This document shows, in pieces, positions 44,228 through 52,765 of a stretch of 64,000 bases of DNA (positions are counted from its first letter, which is position 1; every line of letters starts with the position of its first letter). The DNA is taken from assembly GCF_001650405.1 (NCBI RefSeq), contig NZ_LWCU01000056.1, positions 53,900-117,899 of the forward strand, read 5' to 3'. Source of the stretch: Microbacterium sp. H83. GTDB lineage: Bacteria > Actinomycetota > Actinomycetes > Actinomycetales > Microbacteriaceae. Under the pieces are notes generated by a model. That model saw only the letters and a list, made by a program, of their open reading frames with translations, was not told the DNA's origin and did no database searches. The position numbers and the translations under genes are program-made.

Positions 44228-44242
44228 AGTTGTCATACGAAT
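44228..44242. promoter_or_regulatory. FadR-type operator 2
   Basis: AGTTGTCATACGAAT contains TTGTCATACGA, which again fits TNGTNNNACNA. Both sites continue with TTTGCC and share 15 of 20 positions; their centres are 63 bp apart, six helical turns. Confidence 0.62.
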
Positions 44243-44305
44243 TTGCCGACATGTCTGCATCCGTCAGACTCACAGGTGGGGTGGGGGATGTCAGAGAGGA
44301 TGACG

Positions 44306-45007
44306 ATGAGCGCCTTGGACACGGCTCTGCACGGCCTGCGCGCGCTGATCGCCGACGGGGCGCTGCGCCCGGGGGACCGGCTGCCCAGCGAGGGCGAGCT
44401 GTGCGAGACGCTCGGCGTCTCCCGCGGATCCCTGCGGGAGGCGATCCGGATGCTGGCCGCCCTCGGCGTGCTCGAGACGCGCCACGGATCGGGCAGCTAC
44501 GTCGGCGAGCTGCGGGCGGCCGACCTCATCGGGAGCCTCTCGCTCACGGTCGGGCTGCTGCCGATGGCCGGGGTGCTCGAGCTCACCGAGCTGCGCCGCG
44601 TGCTCGAGCCGCACGCGGCTGCGCTCGCCGCCGCGCGCATCGGCGCCGACACGATCGAGGAGCTCGGCCGTGTGCTCGACGAGATCGAGGGAAGCGACGA
44701 CTTCGAACTGCACTCGCGGCTCGACCACCAGTTCCACATGACGATCTCTGAGGTCGCGGGCAACGACGCCCTCACGAGCCTGATCGACGTGCTGCGCTCA
44801 CGGTCGCGCGCGTACCGGATCCCGGATGCCGGCGACGCGGCGGAGCTCAAGCTCCACTCGGATGCCGGGCACCGGGCGATCCTGCGCGGTCTCGCGGCGG
44901 CTGATCCCGTGGCGGCATCGGCTGCGGCATCCGCCCACGTCGCCTACACCGAGTACTGGGTTCGCCGGTACTCGGACGACGCCGAACCGGTCACCGGACA
45001 GGACTGA
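44306..45007 (+). CDS. GntR-family regulator, FadR subfamily
   Basis: 233 residues from the ATG with GAGAGG 6 nt upstream; ATGs at 44288 and 44300 are alternatives. The winged helix-turn-helix (about residues 1-68) contains PGDRLPSEGELCETLGVSRGSLREAIRML. The FCD effector domain includes ELTELRRVLEPHAAALAA, LDHQFHMTISEVAGNDAL and HRAILRGLAAADP, with metal-binding Asp and His residues. It almost certainly controls the divergent aminotransferase-sugar importer operon through the two operators between them. The effector is probably a sugar acid or related metabolite. Confidence 0.9.
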   Translation: MSALDTALHGLRALIADGALRPGDRLPSEGELCETLGVSRGSLREAIRMLAALGVLETRHGSGSYVGELRAADLIGSLSLTVGLLPMAGVLELTELRRVLEPHAAALAAARIGADTIEELGRVLDEIEGSDDFELHSRLDHQFHMTISEVAGNDALTSLIDVLRSRSRAYRIPDAGDAAELKLHSDAGHRAILRGLAAADPVAASAAASAHVAYTEYWVRRYSDDAEPVTGQD

Positions 45008-45045
45008 ACCGGGCTCCGACGCCCCTTCCGCGCACGTCGCCCCGG

Positions 45046-45561
45046 TCAGGCCAGAGTGATGTCGACCTGGACCTCGGTGGCGATGCGCTCGAGGTCGCGG
45101 CGCAGGGCCTCGAGGTCGACGGACGAGGGGACACGGGCGACGACGGATGCCTCGAACAGGCGTCCCCCGGCCATCGCGGCATCCCGTGTCTCGGTCGCGA
45201 GCTCCTCGATGCTGAGGTCGTGGGCGTTCAGCACGCCAGACACCTCGCGCACGATGCCGGGGCGGTCGTTGCCCAGCACCTGGATCTCGAGCACGCGCTC
45301 CTCGGCGTCCGGGGCGGTCGTCGCTCCCGTGCGCACCGCGAGGGTGAGCAGGCCCTGACCCTGGAGCTCCCGGAGCGCGGTCTGCAGTCCGTCCGAGTGC
45401 TCGGGCGGCACGGAGACCTCGATCACGCCGGCGAAGGTCCCGGCGAGCTCGGCGAGAGAGCTGTTCTCCCAGTTGCCGCCATGGGCGTCGACGACATCGG
45501 CGACCGCCGCGACGAGTCCGGGACGATCGGCACCCGCGACAGTGAGGATGAGAGTAGTCAT
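45046..45561 (-). CDS. Tandem ACT-domain protein (GcvR-like)
   Basis: 171 residues made of two ACT domains: residues 1-80 start LILTVAGADRPGLVAAVADVVDAHGGN, and 90-171 start LEIQVLGNDRPGIVREVSGVLNAHDLS. ACT domains bind amino acids or related small molecules. The two-domain form without a catalytic part resembles GcvR-type regulators. No partner is evident nearby. Confidence 0.85.
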   Translation of the reverse strand: MTTLILTVAGADRPGLVAAVADVVDAHGGNWENSSLAELAGTFAGVIEVSVPPEHSDGLQTALRELQGQGLLTLAVRTGATTAPDAEERVLEIQVLGNDRPGIVREVSGVLNAHDLSIEELATETRDAAMAGGRLFEASVVARVPSSVDLEALRRDLERIATEVQVDITLA

Positions 45562-45604
45562 GCGGCCAGCGTAGCCGGGGGCTCGGGGCGGATGGTCGTT
45601 GCGA

Positions 45605-46963
45605 TCACTCGACGCGCGAGGTCAGCGAGCGGTGACGCCATGCGAACCAGGAGACCAGGAGCGGGATCACGGCGATCAGCCACGATGCCGGTCCGCTGAA
45701 GGCGATGGCGAGGATGCCTCCGCCCGCCGCGCTGAGTCCCGCGCACAACGACTTGGCGAGCAGCTCGCCGAAGCCGGAGAGCACGGCAGGTCGCGTGATC
45801 GACACCCCCTGCAGCGAGGCGCGGAGGAGGAAGACGAGCGCCACCATGGGGTAGAACGGCGCCGATGCGTGCAGGTACGTCGCCGCGGTGTCGAGAACCG
45901 TGGGGTCGGCATCGGTCACGAAGCCGGCCGCGAAGCGCTCGGCGAAGGCGACGACCACCACGCTCTCCAGGGACGCGAGCGCCACGCACAGGATGCTCGC
46001 CTGACGCACTCCCTGTCGCACGCGAGCCGGCGCCTGCGCCCCGGCGTTCTGCGCGCAGTAGACGACCATGCAGATGCCGAACGCCGCGAGCGGGGCCAGG
46101 GCGAAGCCTTCGATGCGCATCCCGATGGAGACGCCCGCGATGGTGGCCGCGCCGAGCGAGTTCGCGGCGACCTGAAGCAGCACGTTCCCGACGCCGATGC
46201 CCGCGGACTGGAACGCCATCGCGGCGCCCTGTCGACCCTGGACACCTGCTCCTCGGAGACGCGGCCACGCCTGCGGGCGCAGGTGGGGATGGGAGCGGAG
46301 CAGGACGAGGAGGCTCGCCGCGGCCGTGCACAATCCGGCACTCTGGGTCGCGAGGGCCGCACCGAGCACGCCCATTCCCGCGCCGGCGACGAGCCACAGG
46401 GCGGCGAGGGCGTTCACCGCGCCGCTGAAGAGCATGATCACGGTCGGGCGGGTGCTGTCGCCCAGACCGCGGATCGCGTGGGTGCAGAAGTTGCCGAACG
46501 CCGTGAGCGGCAGGCCGATGCAGAACACGAGATAGAAGATCGTGGCATCGGGGAGGATCTCCGCGGGCACCCTGATGAGCGCCAGCACCGGCGGAGCAGC
46601 GAGGGCGAGTGCCGCCCCGAGCATCCCCGAGACCGCGACGGCGACGAGCGCACCGGTCCAGAAGCGCCGCGACGATTCGCCGTCGTCGCCGGCGCCATGC
46701 GCCTGGGCGAGCGCGATCGCCAGTCCCGCCGTGAACGCGAAGACGGTTCCGAACAGGAAGGAGATGAGACCGAACGATGCTCCCACGGCTGCGAGTCCGT
46801 CTTCCCCGACGAACCGGCCGAGGATCAGAGCGTCGATCGTGAAGTACGACTGCTGGATGACGTTGCCGATCCAGATCGGCACGATGAACCGAAGGATGCC
46901 GCGCCAGGGGGCGCCCTCCAGAAGGGGGCGGCTTCTCGGCGGTCGTTCTCGGGTGCGGGGCAT
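45605..46963 (-). CDS. MATE family efflux transporter
   Basis: 452 residues with twelve predicted membrane segments in two repeats of six. IVPIWIGNVIQQSYFTIDALILGRFVGEDGLAAVG at the start and TIAGVSIGMRIEGFALAPLAAFGICMVVYCAQNAGA at the start of the second half are characteristic of the MATE/NorM-DinF group. Such proteins export cationic drugs or metabolites in exchange for H+ or Na+. Monocistronic. Confidence 0.9.
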   Translation of the reverse strand: MPRTRERPPRSRPLLEGAPWRGILRFIVPIWIGNVIQQSYFTIDALILGRFVGEDGLAAVGASFGLISFLFGTVFAFTAGLAIALAQAHGAGDDGESSRRFWTGALVAVAVSGMLGAALALAAPPVLALIRVPAEILPDATIFYLVFCIGLPLTAFGNFCTHAIRGLGDSTRPTVIMLFSGAVNALAALWLVAGAGMGVLGAALATQSAGLCTAAASLLVLLRSHPHLRPQAWPRLRGAGVQGRQGAAMAFQSAGIGVGNVLLQVAANSLGAATIAGVSIGMRIEGFALAPLAAFGICMVVYCAQNAGAQAPARVRQGVRQASILCVALASLESVVVVAFAERFAAGFVTDADPTVLDTAATYLHASAPFYPMVALVFLLRASLQGVSITRPAVLSGFGELLAKSLCAGLSAAGGGILAIAFSGPASWLIAVIPLLVSWFAWRHRSLTSRVE

Positions 46964-47080
46964 CGGATCCAGCGATCGCGGGCGGTGACGGCGCCGTCAT
47001 GCGCCGTCACCGAGGATATTCAGCCGAGACCGATGTTCCGATATGGGATCAGCGCCGACCCCCGCATCGGCGGGTAGCCG

Positions 47081-48139
47081 TCAGTCGGCCCATTCCCCGG
47101 ACTCGAGGAAGTGCTCCAGGCGGGCGCGGTGCGGGGCGAGGTCCCAGCCCTGCTCGGCGACCCAGTCGTCGGAGTAGTAGGTGCCTGCGTAGCGCACGCC
47201 GCTGTCGCAGATCAGGGTCACCACGCTCCCGGTCTCGCCGGCTGCCCGCATCCGCGCGATGAGCTGGAAGGCGCCGTACAGGTTCGTGCCGGTCGACCCG
47301 CCCGTCCAGTGCAGAGTGCGCTCCCGCAGCAGCCGGATGGCCGCGACCGACCCGGCATCCGGCACCTGGATCATCTCGTGGATGACCGTGGGCACGAACG
47401 ACGGCTCGACCTGCGGGCGACCGATGCCCTCGATGCGGCTCGGGCGCCCGGGCGCGGGGTCGACCGTACCGGCCCATCCGTCGTAGAAGGCGGAGCCCTC
47501 GGGGTCGACGACCGCGATCTGCGTGTCGTGGCGGCGATACTTCACATAGCGCCCGAAGGTCGCGCTGGTGCCGCCGGTGCCGGCGCCGACGACGATCCAC
47601 CGGGGGATCGGATGCCGCTCCTGCGCCAGCTGGCTGAAGACGCTCTCGGCGATGTTGTTGTTGCCGCGCCAGTCGGTCGCGCGCTCCGCGTACGTGAACT
47701 GGTCGAGGTAGTGGCCGTGGCAGTCGGCGGCCAGGCGCCGGGCTTCGGGCGACATGTCCTCGGCGCGGTCCACGAAGTGGCAGGTGCCGCCGTAGAACTC
47801 GATGAGGTCGATCTTCTCCTGGCTGGTCGACCGGGGGACCACGGTCACGAACGGCAGCCCCAGCATCCGCGCGAAGTAGGCCTCGGAGACCGCCGTCGAT
47901 CCGCTCGACGACTCGACGAGCGTCGAGTGCTCGGTGATGCGGCCGTTCACGAGACCGTAGAGGATGAGCGAGCGCGCGAGCCGGTGCTTCAGCGACCCCG
48001 TGGGGTGCACGGACTCGTCCTTCAGGTACAGGTCGATGCCCCACTCGGACGGCAGCGGGAACAGGTGCAGATGCGTGTCGGCGCTGCGGTTGGCGTCGGC
48101 TTCCAGCAGGGCGATCGCGGTGCTGGTCCAGTCGCTCAT
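47081..48139 (-). CDS. PLP-dependent L-cysteine desulfhydrase (Cds1-like)
   Basis: 352 residues from the ATG of MSDWTSTA. A fold-type II PLP enzyme: PLP Lys in [13 protein letters not shown], phosphate-contact loop [19 protein letters not shown], and [17 protein letters not shown]. The longer [28 protein letters not shown]-terminus and C-terminal [20 protein letters not shown] segment resemble mycobacterial Cds1 (Rv3684), which degrades cysteine to H2S, ammonia and pyruvate. True cysteine synthases lack these features. An ATG nine codons upstream is an alternative start. Confidence 0.85.
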   Translation of the reverse strand: MSDWTSTAIALLEADANRSADTHLHLFPLPSEWGIDLYLKDESVHPTGSLKHRLARSLILYGLVNGRITEHSTLVESSSGSTAVSEAYFARMLGLPFVTVVPRSTSQEKIDLIEFYGGTCHFVDRAEDMSPEARRLAADCHGHYLDQFTYAERATDWRGNNNIAESVFSQLAQERHPIPRWIVVGAGTGGTSATFGRYVKYRRHDTQIAVVDPEGSAFYDGWAGTVDPAPGRPSRIEGIGRPQVEPSFVPTVIHEMIQVPDAGSVAAIRLLRERTLHWTGGSTGTNLYGAFQLIARMRAAGETGSVVTLICDSGVRYAGTYYSDDWVAEQGWDLAPHRARLEHFLESGEWAD

Positions 48140-48159
48140 CCTTCGAGCGTATCGCCCGC

Positions 48160-48969
48160 TCACCTCGGGGTGTAGCCGCCTTCGCCGGTGTCTCCGTCGT
48201 AGGTGAACACCTCGTTCTCGAGCGTGATCCGGATGTCGTCGCCGAGCGGCTGCTGCGCGAGCAGGCGCTCCTCGAGCATCAGCATCCGCTCCTCGTACTC
48301 CTGCGCCTGCGCGGCGTCGACGCCCCAGATCGTGGCGACCTTCATGTCGGTGAGGAAATAGAGGAAGGCCGAGACGGCGGTGCGGTTGAAGTCGTTGTCG
48401 GGGATGCTCTGCCAGAGCGCGCCGCTGTCGCGGAGCCGCTTGTACTCGTCGGCCTTGGCCTCGAGGAGATCGGCGATCTCCGCCCCGGCCGCGGCATCCG
48501 GACCGTCGGCGTCGTCGGACGGAGCATCGGACGGCTCGCTCGACGGGGCGTCGGTCGGGTCGTCGCTCGGCGGCTGGACGAGGGGCGTCGGGGTCGCGAC
48601 CGGCGAGGCGGACCCCGGCCCGGATGCCGCGACGAGGCCGATGATCAGGCCGATGGCGACGACGGAGAGGGCGACCAGCCCGCCGACGATGCCGAGGATC
48701 AGACCGACGTTGCGGGAGCCCGACCGCGCAGGCGGAGGAGCGACGCTCGACAGCGGGTATGCCGCGGCTCCGTACGGAGGCTGCTGCGGGTAGCCGGGCT
48801 GCTGCGGGTAGGCGGGCTGCTGCGGGTAGCCGGGCTGCTGCGGGTAGCCGGCATAGGGCGGCACGGATGCCGGGTACGACGGCGTGGCGCCCGCGGGCTG
48901 CGGCGGGATCACATGCTCGGGCGGTACGACGTGCTCCGGCTGCTGTCCGGCGTCCTGGTCCTGCGTCAT
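48160..48969 (-). CDS. Hypothetical single-pass membrane protein with Pro-Gln repeats
   Basis: 269 residues. A Pro/Gln/Tyr/Gly-rich cytoplasmic N-terminus has four YPQQPxYPQQP-type repeats (about residues 40-75). One membrane segment ([28 protein letters not shown]) and a Ser/Asp/Pro-rich linker follow. The extracytoplasmic domain (about 160-269) has [25 protein letters not shown] and [15 protein letters not shown]. This layout is common among actinobacterial envelope proteins. No function can be assigned. Confidence 0.75.
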   Translation of the reverse strand: MTQDQDAGQQPEHVVPPEHVIPPQPAGATPSYPASVPPYAGYPQQPGYPQQPAYPQQPGYPQQPPYGAAAYPLSSVAPPPARSGSRNVGLILGIVGGLVALSVVAIGLIIGLVAASGPGSASPVATPTPLVQPPSDDPTDAPSSEPSDAPSDDADGPDAAAGAEIADLLEAKADEYKRLRDSGALWQSIPDNDFNRTAVSAFLYFLTDMKVATIWGVDAAQAQEYEERMLMLEERLLAQQPLGDDIRITLENEVFTYDGDTGEGGYTPR

Positions 48970-49036
48970 CGTGACGGCTCCCCCCGAAGTCCTGCCGCGA
49001 TCCGCGGCACGGGGACCAGAGTAGCCGAGCCCCGGG

Positions 49037-49840
49037 TCAGCCGACGGTGCCGGCGCGGGACGTGCTGCCGTCGTCGTCGACGTGCAGCAGCGACGCCTGG
49101 GACTGCTCCTGCTGCAGCTGGAACTCGAAGCGCGAGCGATCGCCGCGGTGGTGCGCCACGAAGTACTCGATCGGGATGCCGTCGGCGCCGCGGCTCACGC
49201 TGCGCAGCCGCAGCAGCGCCGACCCGGCGCTCACCCCGAGGTGCTGCGCCTGATCGTGCGTCGCGACGGTCGCCTCCGCGGAGCGGACGCCGTTCGTGGC
49301 GACGACGCCGTGCTCGCCGAGCAGCCGGTACAGCGACGCCTCCGACAGGTCGACGCCCAGGGTGACGACGCCGACCGATTCCGGCATCCAGGTGGTGGAG
49401 AGCGACCAGGGCTCGCCGTCGACGTGGCGGAGGCGCTCGAGCACCACGACCGGGGATCCCGGCTCGATGGCGAGGGCGGCGGCCACCTCCTCGTCGGCGA
49501 GCGCCGGCTCGTGCCGCAGCACGTCGCTGTGCACGTGGCCGCCGCGACGCTCGACGTCGTCGTACAGACCGACCAGCGTGTGCACGAGACTCTCGCTCGT
49601 GCGGGGGCGCGACACGAAGGTGCCCTTGCCCTTGACGCGTTCGACCAGGCCCTCGTGCTCGAGCTGTGCGAGCGCCTGACGCACGACCGTGCGCGAGATG
49701 CCGTATCGCTCGCAGAGCCGGTGCTCGCCCGGCAGCGGGTCGCCCGGCTGCAGCCCGTCCCGCGAGATCCCGTCGATGATCAGCTGACGCAGCTGGTCGT
49801 ACATCGGAGCGGCGGAATGACGGTCGATCGCGTCGTTCAT
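49037..49840 (-). CDS. GntR-family regulator with UTRA effector domain
   Basis: 267 residues. The N-terminal winged helix (about 10-75) contains GDPLPGEHRLCERYGISRTVVRQALAQLEHEG. The UTRA domain (about 95-245) with PVVVLERLRHVDGEPWSLSTTWMPE binds small sugars or phosphorylated sugars in relatives such as NagR and TreR. The start lies 1 nt after the rbsD stop, so it is the last gene of rbsK-rbsD-gntR and probably autoregulated by ribose or a related sugar. Likely target: the palindrome at 51324-51341 and its relatives at 31210 and 60084. Confidence 0.9.
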   Translation of the reverse strand: MNDAIDRHSAAPMYDQLRQLIIDGISRDGLQPGDPLPGEHRLCERYGISRTVVRQALAQLEHEGLVERVKGKGTFVSRPRTSESLVHTLVGLYDDVERRGGHVHSDVLRHEPALADEEVAAALAIEPGSPVVVLERLRHVDGEPWSLSTTWMPESVGVVTLGVDLSEASLYRLLGEHGVVATNGVRSAEATVATHDQAQHLGVSAGSALLRLRSVSRGADGIPIEYFVAHHRGDRSRFEFQLQQEQSQASLLHVDDDGSTSRAGTVG

Positions 49841-49841
49841 G

Positions 49842-50246
49842 TCAGTACGCCACTCCCGCGTGCAGGATCACGTTCGCGTAGGGGGTGAACTCGCCCGAGC
49901 GCACGAACGCCCTGGCCGACTGCGTGAGCTTCTTGAACTCGACGTGCGGGATGAGCTCGATCTCGAAGTCCTGATCGGCGAAGCGCTCGCGCAGGGCCTC
50001 GAGCACCTCGGGACTCTTCTCGGCGACCTCCGCCGAGACGGTCGCCCCTTCGACGACCAGCTCGGCGAGCACGGTGTCGAGCACATCGAGGAACGCGGGT
50101 GCGCCGGGGCGGTAGGCGAGGTCGATGCGCTCCGAACCGGGCGGGATGGGCAGACCGGCGTCGGTCACGACCAGGAGGTCGGTGTGCCCCGTCTCGCTGA
50201 TGACCCGGGACAGCGCGGGGTTGATGGTGGTGGCGGTCTTGCGCAT
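49842..50246 (-). CDS. rbsD: D-ribose pyranase
   Basis: 134 residues, the normal size. Interconverts the pyranose and furanose forms of ribose so that ribokinase can act. MRKTATTINPALSRVISETGHTDLLVVTDAGLPIP at the N-terminus contains the catalytic His20 and conserved Asp residues, and the C-terminus ends in RSGEFTPYANVILHAGV, the family signature. Cotranscribed with rbsK upstream and gntR downstream. Confidence 0.94.
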   Translation of the reverse strand: MRKTATTINPALSRVISETGHTDLLVVTDAGLPIPPGSERIDLAYRPGAPAFLDVLDTVLAELVVEGATVSAEVAEKSPEVLEALRERFADQDFEIELIPHVEFKKLTQSARAFVRSGEFTPYANVILHAGVAY

Positions 50247-50299
50247 GATGCTCCTCGAGGATGCGGCGGTGCGGGCGCGGCGGTGCGGATGCCGGTTGG

Positions 50300-51250
50300 T
50301 CAGGCGGCTTCGCGCTCCGCCAGGAACGCGTCGACCTCGGCGCGCAGCGGCAGGCTCGGCGACGCGCCCTGCTTGGTCACGGCGAGGGCGCCGGCGGCGG
50401 TCGCCAGTCGGACGGCGTCGGAGAGCGTGCTCCCGTTCGCGAGCGCCGCGCCGAGATATCCGGCGTACGCGTCGCCCGCGGCCGTGGTGTCGACGGCCTC
50501 GACGGGGAAGGGCGCGATCACGGTCGAGCCCTCGGCCGTCACGACGCACGATCCCTGACCGGCGAGCGTGATCACGGCCGCGCCGACGCCTCGGTCGAGG
50601 AACCAGCGCCCGGCCTCGGCGGCACTCGCCGCGTCGGTGACCTCGATGCCGCTGAGCAGCGACGCCTCGGTCTCGTTGGGGGTGACGATGTCGATGCTCC
50701 GCCACACCTCGTCGGGCAGCGGGGCGGCGGGGGCGGGGTCGAGGATCACGGTCATGCCGTGCTCGCGGCCCCGTGCGGTGATGTGGGCGGTCAGGGCCGA
50801 CGGGGTCTCGAGCTGGGTGAGCAGCACCGACGTGGTCGGGGCGAGCGCGGCGAGGGCGGCGTCGATCTGCTCGGCGCTGAGCGCGGCGTTGGCGAGCGGC
50901 ACCATGACGATGTCGTTCTGGGCGGAGGCGTCGACGCGGATGTGCGCGATGCCCGTGGGGCCCGGCACCGTGCGCAGGTGCTCGAGGTCGACGCCGGCGT
51001 CGCCGAGGCCGTCGACGACGAGGTCGTGGAAGAGGTCGTCGCCCACGCATCCGACGAAGCTCGTGCGTGCACCCGAGCGCCCGGCGGCGACCGCCTGGTT
51101 CGCTCCCTTGCCGCCGAGCATGAGGGTGAACTGATCGCCGAGGATCGTCTCGCCGCGTGCCGGCAGGCGGGTGGAGAACGTCGTGACGTCGGCGGTCACG
51201 CTGCCGACGATGACCACGCCGCTGCGATCCGTCGAGCTGGTCGGGGTCAT
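50300..51250 (-). CDS. rbsK: Ribokinase
   Basis: Phosphorylates D-ribose at O5. The 316-residue PfkB-fold protein has the N-terminal sugar motif LGGKGANQAVAAGRSGA, PNETEASLLSGIEV, and the catalytic DTTAAGDAYAGYLGAAL (Asp near residue 255). The usual DTTGAGD reads DTTAAGD, which is tolerated in ribokinases. First gene of the rbsK-rbsD-gntR unit and divergent from a transaldolase-like gene across a 108-nt region holding a perfect palindrome. Confidence 0.93.
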   Translation of the reverse strand: MTPTSSTDRSGVVIVGSVTADVTTFSTRLPARGETILGDQFTLMLGGKGANQAVAAGRSGARTSFVGCVGDDLFHDLVVDGLGDAGVDLEHLRTVPGPTGIAHIRVDASAQNDIVMVPLANAALSAEQIDAALAALAPTTSVLLTQLETPSALTAHITARGREHGMTVILDPAPAAPLPDEVWRSIDIVTPNETEASLLSGIEVTDAASAAEAGRWFLDRGVGAAVITLAGQGSCVVTAEGSTVIAPFPVEAVDTTAAGDAYAGYLGAALANGSTLSDAVRLATAAGALAVTKQGASPSLPLRAEVDAFLAEREAA

Positions 51251-51282
51251 GGCGCTCCTGATCGTCGTCGACCCGCGGCGCT

Positions 51283-51311
51283 TTGACTTCGGCCCGCGGC
51301 TGTCATTACAT
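51283..51311 (+). promoter_or_regulatory. Putative promoter of the transaldolase-like gene
   Basis: TTGACT at 51283-51288 and TTACAT at 51306-51311 are separated by 17 nt. Transcription would start near 51318, just before the palindromic operator, consistent with repression by a bound regulator. Confidence 0.4.
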
Positions 51312-51323
51312 TAGCCGAATCCG

Positions 51324-51341
51324 AACCTGTAACGACAGGTT
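51324..51341. promoter_or_regulatory. Perfect 18-bp operator between rbsK and the transaldolase-like gene
   Basis: AACCTGT-AACG-ACAGGTT is a perfect inverted repeat. It belongs to the same word family as CCTGTAATTACAAG (31210) and CTTGTTATTACAGG (60084). The adjacent UTRA GntR protein is the best candidate to bind it. Confidence 0.65.
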
Positions 51342-51358
51342 GTCCCCGAGGAGACCCG

Positions 51359-52021
51359 ATGACGTCGCTCGCCCCCCGCCTGTACGTCGACAGCGCTGAC
51401 GTCGACCGGATCTCGCCGCTGCTCGCCGCCGGCGTGGTGCACGGCGTCACGACCAACCCGACGATCCTCGAGCGCGGCGGCCGCACCGCCGCCGAGATCC
51501 CCGACCTCTACGCGCGGTGGTCCGACGAGGGCGCGCGCGAGATCTTCTTCCAGACCTGGGGCGGCGACACCGCATCGTTCCTCCGCAATGCAGAGGGCAT
51601 CCGCGCGCTCGGCGACCGCGTCGCGGTGAAGGTCCCGGCGACGCGCGACGGCTTCGCCGCGGCATCCGCCCTCGTCCGTGACGGGGCGACCGTGCTCGTG
51701 ACCGCCGTCTACTCGGTCGCGCAGGCGCTCGCCTGCGCGACGATCGGGGCGCACTACATCGCCCCGTACCTCGGACGCATGCGCGACGCGGGACTCGACG
51801 GCGACGCGGTCATCGCGCGGATGCAGGAGGTCTGCGCCGGCAGCGCCTCGAACGTGCTGGCCGCGAGCCTGCGCTCGCCCGACGACATCACGGGGCTCCG
51901 CCTCGCCGGCATCCCCTACTTCACGGCGGCTCCCGACGTGATCGAGCGCACCCTGTCGCATGACGTCAGCGACAGCTCGGCGGCCGAGTTCGACGCCGCG
52001 ATGGTGCGTCTCGGGGCCTGA
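51359..52021 (+). CDS. Transaldolase / fructose-6-phosphate aldolase-like protein
   Basis: 220 residues, the short single-domain size of the FSA/TalC group. Motifs are LYVDSADVDRI, GVTTNPTIL (substrate phosphate region), the Schiff-base Lys in VAVKVPATRDG (near residue 88), and VTAVYSVAQA. It would make or break dihydroxyacetone-type C-C bonds. Divergence from rbsK with a shared palindrome suggests a role in pentose use, for example feeding sugar phosphates to central metabolism. Exact substrate unknown. Confidence 0.85.
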   Translation: MTSLAPRLYVDSADVDRISPLLAAGVVHGVTTNPTILERGGRTAAEIPDLYARWSDEGAREIFFQTWGGDTASFLRNAEGIRALGDRVAVKVPATRDGFAAASALVRDGATVLVTAVYSVAQALACATIGAHYIAPYLGRMRDAGLDGDAVIARMQEVCAGSASNVLAASLRSPDDITGLRLAGIPYFTAAPDVIERTLSHDVSDSSAAEFDAAMVRLGA

Positions 52022-52041
52022 CCCGGGAACGGCGGATGCCG

Positions 52042-52719
52042 TCAGGCGGTCGCCGCCTGGCGCAGCCACCGCTCGACGCCGGCGATGTGCGCCGTCGCGA
52101 GGGACGTCGCGAGCGACGGGTCGCGCTGCGCGATGGCATCCGCGATCGCTCGATGCTCGGAGAGCGTGCGCTCGGCGGCGCCGCCCTCGGTGAGCCCGCG
52201 CCACACCCGCGCGCGCACGGTCTGGCTGCTCAGGTGCTCGATCAGGCTCGCGAGATAGGCGTTCCCCGACATCGCGACGATCGCGCGGTGGAAGCGGATG
52301 TCGTGCTCGACGAGATCCTCGATCGTGACCGAGGCGTCGATCGCGTCGATCTCGCGCGCGAGCTCGACGATCTGCTCGTCGGAGCCGAGGGTCGCCGCGA
52401 GGCCGGTGGCCTGCGACTCCAGCATCCGCCGCACCGCGAAGATCTCGAGCATCGAGTCGTCGTCGTGCATGTCGACGACGAAGGAGATGGCCTCCAGCAG
52501 CAGATGCGGCTCGAGGCTCGTGACGTAGGTGCCGTCGCCGCGACGCACGTCGAGCACCCGGATCACCTCGAGCGCCTTGACCGCCTCGCGCATGGAGTTG
52601 CGCGACAGGCCGAGCCTCTCGGACAGCTCCTTCTCGGGAGGGAGGCGGTCGCCGGGCGAGAGCTCGCCGGACACGATCATCGCCTTGATCTTCTCGATCG
52701 CCTCGTCGGTCACAGCCAT
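52042..52719 (-). CDS. GntR-family regulator, FadR subfamily, of the L-fucose cluster
   Basis: 225 residues. Winged helix (1-70) with PGDRLPPEKELSERLGLSRNSMREAVKALE; FCD domain (about 95-215) with metal-binding motifs HDIRFHRAIVAMSGNAYL and EHRAIADAIAQRDPS. It is divergent from the fuconolactonase gene across 46 nt containing ATCGGATGTCT. The same word lies between the two other fucose operons and before the sugar importer, so it is the likely regulator of all of them, with a pathway intermediate such as L-fuconate or its keto-deoxy derivative as effector (inferred). Confidence 0.9.
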   Translation of the reverse strand: MAVTDEAIEKIKAMIVSGELSPGDRLPPEKELSERLGLSRNSMREAVKALEVIRVLDVRRGDGTYVTSLEPHLLLEAISFVVDMHDDDSMLEIFAVRRMLESQATGLAATLGSDEQIVELAREIDAIDASVTIEDLVEHDIRFHRAIVAMSGNAYLASLIEHLSSQTVRARVWRGLTEGGAAERTLSEHRAIADAIAQRDPSLATSLATAHIAGVERWLRQAATA

Positions 52720-52738
52720 GGCGTCATCCTAGCGATTG

Positions 52739-52751
52739 ATCGGATGTCTGA
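52739..52751. promoter_or_regulatory. Candidate fucose-regulon operator (site 1)
   Basis: ATCGGATGTCTGA lies between the divergent regulator and fuconolactonase genes. It shares ATCGGATGTCT with the complement of the site at 55479-55490. Confidence 0.5.
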
Positions 52752-52765
52752 GGCAGGATGGGGGC

